Shown here one piece after another: positions 55,901-60,809 of a DNA stretch of 64,000 nucleotides. Source of the DNA: Paraflavitalea devenefica (GTDB lineage: Bacteria; Bacteroidota; Bacteroidia; Chitinophagales; Chitinophagaceae); assembly GCF_011759375.1 (NCBI RefSeq), contig NZ_JAARML010000001.1, positions 2,356,001 to 2,420,000 on the forward strand, read 5' to 3'. Position numbers and translations under genes: made by a program. The first letter of the stretch is position 1, and every line of letters begins with the position of its first letter. The notes beneath the pieces are model-generated. The model was not told where the DNA came from. It worked only from the letters and a program-made list of their open reading frames with translations, and did not search any database.

Positions 55901-58599
55901 CGATAGATGCGGTCAGTGGATTGCCTTACCTGGTCAACAACCGCTTACGCCATGTGAAGGACGATCCGGCCTATACCGGCAACTACCAGGATGATATAGA
56001 TACCCAACAGGATGATTATTATTTGTACGACAGGATTGGGAACCTCATTAAAGAAGGGAATGATAACATTGCCTGGACCGTATATGGTAAGATCCGCAGT
56101 GTTAGTAATGCCTCCGGTAAAAACATCGTTTACAGCTACGATCCGGCGGGCAACCGGGTGCGCAAGCAGGTAACGGTCAATGGTGAAACCACTACCACCT
56201 GGTATGTGCGCGATGCGCAGGGCAATGTAATGGGTTTGTATAGTCAAAAAGACGCTGACCCGCTTAAATGGAAAGAACAACATTTGTATGGCAGCAGCAG
56301 GGTGGGCATGTGGCAGCCGGATATTGAGATAGCTACTGCCACCGGTAGCAGTATATGGGGTACAGCCGGTAAAAAGTTCTATGAGCTGACCAATCACCTC
56401 GGCAATGTGCTCGCAGTCATAACAGATAAGAAAACAGCCCTGCCCAACGGAACTTTTGAAGCCGATGTGGCTACGGCCCATGATTACTATCCCTTTGGTA
56501 TGCAAATGCCGGGGCGTACCATTGAGGGGGCTACCTGTCACGAAGAAGTGCAGGACCTGACCGAGTTGAAAGCCTCCAGTGACCTGAATAGTGGAGTAAC
56601 TCAACCAGTCGCCAATAAATACCTTCAGAACGGTGTCACCTGGCAGCAGCAGGCCAATGGAATTGTATCTGTTGTAAATGGGGCATTCAGGGTGGAAAAT
56701 AGCGGCACTTCCGGCAGTGACGGGATGTTGGCGCTCGTTTCATCCTCGATAATAGAACCTTTTACCACTTATCAGATAGAATGTGATATTATAGAGATGT
56801 CGCCGGGTATTACAGATCTTGCTATTAACGCACAATCAGGAACGAACGACCCCTACCGGGCAGCCTCCCTGCAATCGGGCACGGGCCACCGTACCGTTAT
56901 CTTTACTACGGGCGCTACAGTAGGCAGTTTTGTAGCCCTGCGTATTTCAGCGCGGCCAGCTACCGCGGGTTTGTATTTTGTGGTGGACAATTTTGTATTA
57001 AGAAAATATACGGTTGTTAATCAAACCCAGGAATACGCTACCGATCTGAATGCTGCTGTAATGAGTGGTGTAAATGTGGACGACAATGGCCAACTATGGA
57101 AGCCGTTCAATACCTCCATTACCAGCCTGAGTGTAACCGGCACTACCGACAAAAAGATCCAGGTTAATTGTACCAATGTTAATGATAGCCGCCTTATTTC
57201 CGAATTCAATAATTTTACTGCTGGAAATAAGTACCTGGTCAAATTCACTATGGGGCAAAGCCTACCCGACAAAAGACTGTTTATGCAGTTGTATGGCCGT
57301 ACGGGTACTAACTCCTGGACTGCAATACAGACGGGCATTTTCTTTACTGGCGTGGCGGGCGATTACCAGTTTAATTTTGTTATGCCGGCGGGAATGGATC
57401 AGGTGAAAATGGAATTCATGCGCCAGAATACAGGCAGTGCAATAGATGGATTAAATATCCCTTACACCATCGATAACTTCAGCATCATTCGCATAGAGCC
57501 CATTGCCTCCCAAACCACCACTGTCTGCGAACCCAATGCCGATCCCTCCGGCGAAAACGATATCTACAGGTATGGGTTTAATGGACAGGAAAAGAGCAAC
57601 GAAATAAAAGGTAATGGAAACAGTTACACGGCAGAGTTCTGGGAATATGATCCCAGATTGGGCAGAAGATGGAATGTAGATCCGGTCATTAAGGAATGGG
57701 AAAGCCCCTATGCTTGTTTGTATAATAACCCAATTTCTATTATTGATCCAAGTGGGCTGGATGGAGAAGATCCTAAACCTAAGTTTAAAGATTTAGACCC
57801 TGTAGTGGTGGTTGGTAAGCGTAAACCAAAAGAAGGCGAAACTAGGTGGAATCCAAGAGTACCCAAGCCTGGTTCACTGGCAGATTTTAAGAACCTGATT
57901 AACGATTTTACTCCCCCTACTACTTTGGGAGGGATTAAACCTCCAGAACAAAAAGAATCTTTTCCAGCAATTCAAAGATATCACCGTGGAAGTAAATATT
58001 TTGCAGAAGGCTGGTACCCGGCTAGTTTTTATGAACTTACGACTTTTGATTGGGATAATGGTCAGGTGATGGATGAGTTCAATTATTTTGAAGATGAAGT
58101 TCTTGATAGGCAATTACAATTAGGATCGTTCGGTTCCTATTCAGGCCCGGTAGATGGTTGGTATGGTGGAAGAAGTTGGAATGGCTTTCAGGTCGATGAC
58201 AGGGGTTACCTTACAGGTCGTCTTTATCATGGCTCAAGCGTTAAAGAAGCTAACGGGGCAAGAGTAATCGTTAAATTCCTGAACATTATTTCCAAATTAA
58301 TGAGAGCAAGTCGTTCTCGTGCAAAGCTTTTGGGAAAAATTCAAAATACTAAACTTAGAAACCTTACGAATGATATATATAGGCCAGGGGCAGAGGTGGG
58401 CGATGGGAGTTCCATGGCTGCTTTTAGGTATACTCGGATAACCGGAAATCTTGTAGGAGGAAGCAATCATGCAAAAAAAATGTTGATTATTCGTAACGGA
58501 TTGCTAAATGTACTTAGAACGCGGAATTTAAATAATTTTGACAAACGCTTGGCTCAAGAGTTATTAACTGATGTATTAAATGGGCTTCGAGGTTATTAA
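46960..58599 (+). CDS. Giant RHS polymorphic toxin (DUF6443, RHS core, variable tip)
   Basis: 3879 residues, uninterrupted; ATG 46984 is an equally plausible start, eight codons on, and both give a signal peptide. Order: fibronectin-like N-terminus; DUF6443 block (about 380-560: YDEFGRAAASILPAP, VTKYYYSKPESWELDRLFG); Cys-rich tandem modules (1168-1600); two LamG-like lectin folds (2121-2286 and 2314-2515); YD/RHS shell (2561-3187); two jelly-roll carbohydrate-binding-like modules inserted (3188-3533); RHS core FNGQEKSNE, RRWNVDP and IDPSG with Asp3596; then a 278-residue tip opening with DPVVVVGKRKPKEG. In RHS toxins this core forms the cage and cleaves off the tip. The tip is AT-rich and ends in RPGAEVGDGSS, NLVGGSNHAKK and a helical tail; its activity is unknown. 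The next gene is the likely immunity gene. Confidence 0.92.
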   Translation: MLLPNIPSMSRIAALYRRTLLLICFLSAGFLSMAGVEPYRNQLKGSIKKGDSLIVKDEKFRNPLFNWDDVERHSVKNLLTFRLTYDTAVVLKKSFTCELDLKVEYYSNADQAEPITLNSVKLKINFSPDSGAAYKAQDVYNFSNGYWVKITVNNITSPELGDSIPPILELSSQVVVTRKYRYQANQHAGLFGSFGQGEQTMSAQRVSSGFINADHLHVTWSPITGAEEYDLEWAVFDAGTENQSIIQQMLANQTVVPDVLDKLFRNNATRITTGIDASDHYISMVYNAGYILVRIRGVEYETNGYRKEYEWDYRLEEPAGAYAIWTIPNWHQENLNWQYSGVFAEDGKKKEVVSYFDGTLRNRQTVTVNNSDNIALVQETIYDEFGRAAASILPAPHPDNKLKYYPNVTLNQNNSAPYDYSNLKATLGVYCENKPQPLGSQSFAAKYYSSANPFVSLIPYTKYVPDAAGYPFSVTQYVADNTGRIRTQGGVGEKFQPGIGNRNVTKYYYSKPESWELDRLFGNDVGYDNHYLKNIVVDPNGQLSISYLNASGKTIATALAGNTPTNLTSLESKPAAKSEISKILRPEQFIFDASALSLTAKTTYFASLPEKTVSFSYDIERLIYTYQGSSFQICSNCYYDFTIRITNDCGQPVYQSPANTVIGSRLSDCNNNTPQSGAFTTTFNSIGEYYISFELKLNSDVINEYTQNYILNNTDLRSRFSFVLDYLNNTDFSGCFSECTTCQTALGTSDQFFTAIKNKLQDYDIDFATLPVAEQNALAAIAQSRYTQLHDQCLSMQATCLVSSCSRYEKQMLEDVSPGGQYALFQPDPFLPLEQDINVLYQHWREVFPQLAPGAADYEANAIYLANGDKTSPHDEFFTIQMLVQYWRPEWASRFLQWHPEKCKLDFCNANSQYVSWDDRVKTIYNKATDIPQIPLTSGLQYDHNNGAWLLAQDPFFKPGAPGVAYYSDMQNDLNQFSTRVMQTNIAGINVKSITQVIDYMLYCADPEGNTSTGTPDNTWNNCSPKADCRIPDREWQQYREMYFQLKEKYYVLVRNAGACADKCQVGTPYAQSACATSRDFVITSMGEAGCGDGLVKIKVAYAKGAVTRPMTVEMYYPAEYASLGLPASLSFSIGESEKTFCAPASVFVPAIKIKQITCTGNSTAPACPSGNGGQLLLPEGGKMTGTGKFEVINNGIHTTYTIVPGRADQPPADATYCTEGTVTSKQFYNCYKVTLPGGASADFYNVWVVKCEKDLCANAQTLYVTSQAGSYRFFKKEDGNYYYIMLQQGGGAVPGCANYPPVTTWYPCLKVYVEGISAPFLYFNAGITTCNSCSIDGQGITATGNPATNEYTTSNGSIYVIFPQTNPGYSPSTSHCTTPGTNWYPCFTVTYNGSTQTYYGATVLYCAPPTASCADPVVFPATSRAGNHLYRYQDATTNEEYNIVPGFENDPPADPGAYCIGPEYMYGYFTCIGFSINGQPPTVYHENVWVITCINSSFARTQQVQQQSSTLSSLVRTYQKNGARVYKNYENAAILLIKKAGEKDKQAWARAKGTDAGMKKPVREKGFTAYKYRSVLTVRVSSKAYVHLRDVWVAQYQPDTANGKKIASTALSTLAGPCPPGMVEYDVSMNGMVCYSQEGSPEGEMVRIYTPGNVPLCENQSATVDIYAVNNIGEVSYATTGYLSAGEYTKLVCVPQAYVNIATSYIACAEVIGSCAPACPDAYKNKQSRFPEFNYQFSLSSEDVSNQINENQALLVEQIKESCEAMADTWMQQMETCLAAYSQTVKDQLKAQLIEVCKRGGDLEHPFGASTTRPGDPNPTSFKQVIQSVLGLSSLTMACNPWLIDEPHPYEPVQQAVTKTLIKSTPALCAKLQQLHTLHNSENPGVTFFQYLTAKYGTAMNLTQAQLDALDKSCNNCRYLLETDIPLPVFLEPGATGCITAAEYNSAKAALTTEFGSGWDPNHANYQVILTNYINHRYGFAMSFSRYAAYEQKLLTDPAALLCNQPPYITVDQDQYVCLQSLIAAAVVNGNRDYDVYIAEEKRKFRLNYVNTCALAKGNATAASEQLLYHYTLYYYDQAGNLVRTVSPEGVRLLSLAETDIVNQWRQFDPATCTGAGIPSVSNKTATFNALSAALQNGSIKSLEMWLYSGVNDDMRHVRIITPDNKYLYQAAIADNKLWIELYTLLPAPVLSNRAVADITSINLQSWSHLLVKAADFTTGAWTVYLEGKKLTLMTSGQPSYPFAWTPGSPLPAEETGHIKHLRIYNQQPATDAEVLANYSNSCMYPQGNLATALTHWGRFNIPALCNPATETRIVSNQGALQVTGNLGMDGNRFPDIRDNFTVELWVNPTQQHGIDFQYPLGTGVDGTDGQHYAIYPASNGSSGGSTMGISVGTNGVSVYEHADAYMPALLVWESAVSGWTYIVVVYKNKVPTLYINGERVKTGFPSPMQFVNPGSNICSGPYGFMQGGIDDVRIWSVARTDEEILNSYQGTVPASLPGLVAYWPLTKQEGTELADLSCNGYTISPAAAGYTWNTTALPAGLKDIVPVEYATRSLYPAHKLLTSYAYNSTGQVIQQKSPDGGESYFWYDRLSRLIASQNEEQRVNGNRYSYTVYEPVLSRPIAVGEKAGASVLPAIPGFTDESVITAFMASGSNSQITETVYDDKPAPGPGVQAVLLQNNLRKRVSASFYRETAGGPVLNASYYDYDLMGGVRTLWQQVEGLGLKRIDYEYDLISGKTNLVRYQEGNNDQFYYTYDYDPENRLTHAYTGTDMSSGILANAQKDASYRYYYNGPLARMELGNNNVQGMDYAYTLQGWLKGVNGDKLKPADDMGHDAIDSYNTFAKDVFAFSLGYYKGDYKPIDATVKPFSLLYSSSTGDITGKELFNGNISHTTLAISRFRSGDPVGYTYGYDQLNRLRQMRQHVLTGTTTNWNSTTITEAYKETIAYDGNGNIKTYLRNGANVTGKPKEMDNLAYGYNMAIDAVSGLPYLVNNRLRHVKDDPAYTGNYQDDIDTQQDDYYLYDRIGNLIKEGNDNIAWTVYGKIRSVSNASGKNIVYSYDPAGNRVRKQVTVNGETTTTWYVRDAQGNVMGLYSQKDADPLKWKEQHLYGSSRVGMWQPDIEIATATGSSIWGTAGKKFYELTNHLGNVLAVITDKKTALPNGTFEADVATAHDYYPFGMQMPGRTIEGATCHEEVQDLTELKASSDLNSGVTQPVANKYLQNGVTWQQQANGIVSVVNGAFRVENSGTSGSDGMLALVSSSIIEPFTTYQIECDIIEMSPGITDLAINAQSGTNDPYRAASLQSGTGHRTVIFTTGATVGSFVALRISARPATAGLYFVVDNFVLRKYTVVNQTQEYATDLNAAVMSGVNVDDNGQLWKPFNTSITSLSVTGTTDKKIQVNCTNVNDSRLISEFNNFTAGNKYLVKFTMGQSLPDKRLFMQLYGRTGTNSWTAIQTGIFFTGVAGDYQFNFVMPAGMDQVKMEFMRQNTGSAIDGLNIPYTIDNFSIIRIEPIASQTTTVCEPNADPSGENDIYRYGFNGQEKSNEIKGNGNSYTAEFWEYDPRLGRRWNVDPVIKEWESPYACLYNNPISIIDPSGLDGEDPKPKFKDLDPVVVVGKRKPKEGETRWNPRVPKPGSLADFKNLINDFTPPTTLGGIKPPEQKESFPAIQRYHRGSKYFAEGWYPASFYELTTFDWDNGQVMDEFNYFEDEVLDRQLQLGSFGSYSGPVDGWYGGRSWNGFQVDDRGYLTGRLYHGSSVKEANGARVIVKFLNIISKLMRASRSRAKLLGKIQNTKLRNLTNDIYRPGAEVGDGSSMAAFRYTRITGNLVGGSNHAKKMLIIRNGLLNVLRTRNLNNFDKRLAQELLTDVLNGLRGY
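50461..51441 (+). repeat. Four tandem Cys-bracketed modules inside the giant RHS gene
   Basis: Units of 77-89 codons start at Cys codons 50461, 50728, 50959 and 51199. Each has an opening Cys, a YxIxPG-like middle, a Cys-P-G or Cys-x-x-G turn, an (Y/F)-x-C and a closing strand such as NVWVVKC, NAGITTC, GATVLYC and NVWVITC. A fifth degenerate copy without Cys, ending in DVWVAQY, reaches about 51765. Each unit could hold two disulfides. Confidence 0.75.
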
Positions 58600-58615
58600 A
58601 CTATAAATAATAGCT

Positions 58616-58981
58616 ATGAACTTTGTAATTGTTAACGATGGTTATTATAATGAAATTCTCAAACGGCTAAGTTTATTTGTGCCGGATTTTGAAATCAATG
58701 ATGACGAGCCCTATCTGGTTTTGTTTGAATTTTCTCAGTACATGATCGAAAATATTGAGAACGAACCTGTTTTGTTGAAATGTGTTAGTTTTATTAGTGA
58801 TGCTGTGCTAAACGGAGGATATAAAACACATGAAGCAATAGCTTTACAGGTATTTCAGGTTTTATACTACAGGAAATCACATGTTGAAATATGTAGAAAA
58901 TATTTAAGCAAAGAAGCTTTAGTGCTTTTTGAAAAATATTTTATAGAATATCTTAAAGATTACAAACAGTCGAATGAATAA
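58616..58981 (+). CDS. Putative immunity protein for the RHS toxin tip
   Basis: 121 residues, no signal, acidic (about 20 Asp/Glu) and mostly helical: YNEILKRLSLFVPDFEIN, PYLVLFEFSQYMIENIENE, ALQVFQVLYYRKSHVEICRK and FEKYFIEYLKDYKQS. It follows the toxin tip by 16 bases and shares its low GC content (about 30 %, counted on sample lines), as immunity genes of polymorphic toxins do. The layout of an 'EFSxY(M/L)IENIE' front and a helical end recalls small DUF7674-like immunity proteins; this is an impression, not a match. It should bind and block the tip in the cytoplasm. Confidence 0.75.
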   Translation: MNFVIVNDGYYNEILKRLSLFVPDFEINDDEPYLVLFEFSQYMIENIENEPVLLKCVSFISDAVLNGGYKTHEAIALQVFQVLYYRKSHVEICRKYLSKEALVLFEKYFIEYLKDYKQSNE

Positions 58982-59033
58982 ACGGATGTCCTCATATACA
59001 CGGTAGTTTGTAAGCTTTGGACAATAATCAACC

Positions 59034-59073
59034 TTACTGGGCGTAGGCACAACCTACGCCCCTATTTTTTGTA
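59034..59073 (+). terminator. Terminator; 40-bp flanking repeat, copy 2
   Basis: GGGCGTAGG/CCTACGCCC stem with T tract after the immunity gene. It matches 34560-34599 at about 33 of 40 positions, with differences mostly in the loop. Confidence 0.85.
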
Positions 59074-59134
59074 GCTTTTAGCTACCGGTTACCAATATGC
59101 AATAATTCTTTGTATATTCCCGTAATCTTATGCC

Positions 59135-60058
59135 ATGAGACCTTTATTCTTTTTAACCGTTAGTTTACTCATAACCTGTTTTTCCTACGCACAGCAAAAA
59201 CAGCAACCGGATAAACGCTTTTTACCCAAACCAGTAGGAGCCGTTAATGATTTCGGGGCCATGCTCACCCTGCAGGAAAGGCAGGCCCTCGAAAAAGAAC
59301 TCACGCAGTATTGGAAGGCCACCACCAATGCTATTGTCATTCTCACCCTCGATTCATTGCCGGTGGATCCCGCAACAAAAACCAAGCAGACCATAGAACA
59401 AACAGCCCTCCTGTACTTCAACACCTGGGGAATAGGCGACAGCATAAAAAACAACGGCGTCCTTATCCTGCTCAGTAAATACGACCGGCAGGTACGTATT
59501 GAAGTAGGAAAAGGACTGGAGACAACACTCACCAATCAAATTTGCGCAGACATCATCGCGCAGCAAATAGTGCCGCATTTCAAAAAACAAGCATTCTTTA
59601 CCGGTCTCAGCGAAGCTATACAGGCGCTGAAAAAAGAGCTAAGCCAGGGCAAGCAGTCTGCTGCATTGAAACCATCAGCTAAGTTTGATACCCGCAAACT
59701 ACCTGCCACTGATAAACAAGGGATATTAGCGTTCATCATACCCGTTGCTATAATCATCATTATTTGGTCAATTGTCAAAAAAAACAGGAACAACAACAGG
59801 GCTGGGGCAGGGATGATCAACCCGGGATACCAGGACCAGGAACATTTGCTCAACAACATCAATGACCAGCACATCATCAACAATAGCATAATGGCTTCCG
59901 GCGCTATGGGTATGATGGATACTTCACCTGACCCCGGCGTGGCTTCTCCTCCTGATACGCCTGCTGCCAATGATGCGGGTTCCGGTAGTTTCGACAGTGG
60001 CGGCAGTAGTTTTGACGGCGGGGCCAGCAGCGGCGGCGGAGCCAGTAGCGATTGGTAA
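59135..60058 (+). CDS. TPM-domain membrane protein, third copy
   Basis: 307 residues. Signal peptide (MRPLFFLTVSLLITCFSYA), TPM domain (40-175: VNDFGAMLTLQERQALEKEL, AIVILTLDSLP, NNGVLILLSKYDRQVRIEVG), a transmembrane helix near 203-217 (ILAFIIPVAIIIIIWSIV), an Asn/Met-rich linker and a Ser/Gly-rich tail ending GGASSDW. It is a paralogue of the YgcG-like gene at 33734, with the same order and closing W, but stands alone. It lies just right of the second flanking repeat while its relatives lie just left of the first. Confidence 0.9.
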   Translation: MRPLFFLTVSLLITCFSYAQQKQQPDKRFLPKPVGAVNDFGAMLTLQERQALEKELTQYWKATTNAIVILTLDSLPVDPATKTKQTIEQTALLYFNTWGIGDSIKNNGVLILLSKYDRQVRIEVGKGLETTLTNQICADIIAQQIVPHFKKQAFFTGLSEAIQALKKELSQGKQSAALKPSAKFDTRKLPATDKQGILAFIIPVAIIIIIWSIVKKNRNNNRAGAGMINPGYQDQEHLLNNINDQHIINNSIMASGAMGMMDTSPDPGVASPPDTPAANDAGSGSFDSGGSSFDGGASSGGGASSDW

Positions 60059-60216
60059 GACCAGGACAACCTAGCCCGTATAGCTATTTTAGGACGGACA
60101 GTATTCGCAAGCCATTTCATTTTTATCATTTTTTTCATTTTACCACATAACTCATCACGCTATTTGAGGTTCTTCCCTACTGTAAGTACGTTTGTGTGGA
60201 AAATGACAGTATAGAG

Positions 60217-60293
60217 GAAGCATTGCCTAAGCATGGGGGAAGCATAGCTGAAGCATACCCGAAGCATACCAATAGCATGCTAATAGCGTAAAA
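60217..60293 (+). repeat. 11-bp tandem array A (about 7 units)
   Basis: Successive 11-bp units: GAAGCATTGCC, TAAGCATGGGG, GAAGCATAGCT, GAAGCATACCC, GAAGCATACCA, ATAGCATGCTA, ATAGCGTAAAA. The AGCAT core stays in phase while the flanks drift. Noncoding; it lies in the 750-base gap between the TPM gene and the aminopeptidase. Confidence 0.85.
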
Positions 60294-60459
60294 CGAAATT
60301 ATCAGCGACTTATGAAAAAGTGGCACGGTAGCTGGCGCCCCTGCAACAATGCTCTTTACAGGAAGAGGTGAACAGACAAACGGCAGTGGACCCAAAAAGA
60401 AGTCAGGAAAATTGAAACATAGTATCGGAATAAGGGAGCAAGGGTAGGGATCACCAATA

Positions 60460-60547
60460 GATCAGCTATAGATACGCTATACATACTCTATACCTGGACT
60501 ATGGGAACTCTATACCTAAGCTATACCTTAGCTATACCTAAGCTATA
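60460..60547 (+). repeat. 11-bp tandem array B (8 units)
   Basis: Units: GATCAGCTATA, GATACGCTATA, CATACTCTATA, CCTGGACTATG, GGAACTCTATA, CCTAAGCTATA, CCTTAGCTATA, CCTAAGCTATA. The unit keeps CTATA at the end. Shifted by some bases it resembles array A (AAGCTATACC and AAGCATACC), so both may have one origin. Confidence 0.85.
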
Positions 60548-60750
60548 GTTGACCCATTTCACGAAAAGCAGCGGTTTTAGCCAAAAACAGCAGGGCAACT
60601 GGCGCCTGTATACCAAAGCTCCCTCAAACTGGCGCGATTTGTCCCGCCCTGCGAAGCCTGTCCCGCTTTGCGCCAATGCGCTCTGCGGTGCCTGTTCCGT
60701 TTTACAAGAAAGCATGTCGCTCAGCCTTGTGCGGCTGGGTGCTTCTGCCA
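60548..60750. other. Noncoding remainder of the 60.06-60.81 kb gap
   Basis: No convincing gene. AACTGGCGC occurs at 60597 and 60627 and a near copy AGCTGGCGC at 60330, hinting at a degraded dispersed repeat. A 79-codon open frame here (60549-60788) runs through the terminator and has no start context, so I do not call it. Confidence 0.4.
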
Positions 60751-60782
60751 ACAAAAAAGGGTCGCTGAACAATCAGCGACCC
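60751..60782 (-). terminator. Terminator of the M1 aminopeptidase gene
   Basis: GGGTCGCTGA/TCAGCGACCC, loop ACAA; on the minus strand the stem is followed by TTTTTT. It starts 28 bases past the stop. Confidence 0.85.
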
Positions 60783-60809
60783 CAATAATCAATAACAAAT
60801 AATCAATAA

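Noticed and set aside
46960..58599. Fusion or sequencing artefact of several genes
   Set aside because: One frame stays open for 11.6 kb with coherent domain order, so a single gene is the simplest reading.
34975..58981. T6SS or Tc-toxin locus
   Set aside because: No VgrG, Hcp, PAAR, sheath, ClpV or TcA-like gene in the window; the toxin carries a signal peptide instead.
60217..60547. CRISPR array
   Set aside because: Units are 11 bp in direct tandem without spacers and no cas gene is present.
60549..60788. 79-codon open frame in the 60-kb gap
   Set aside because: Runs through the terminator hairpin, has no start context and no recognisable protein features.
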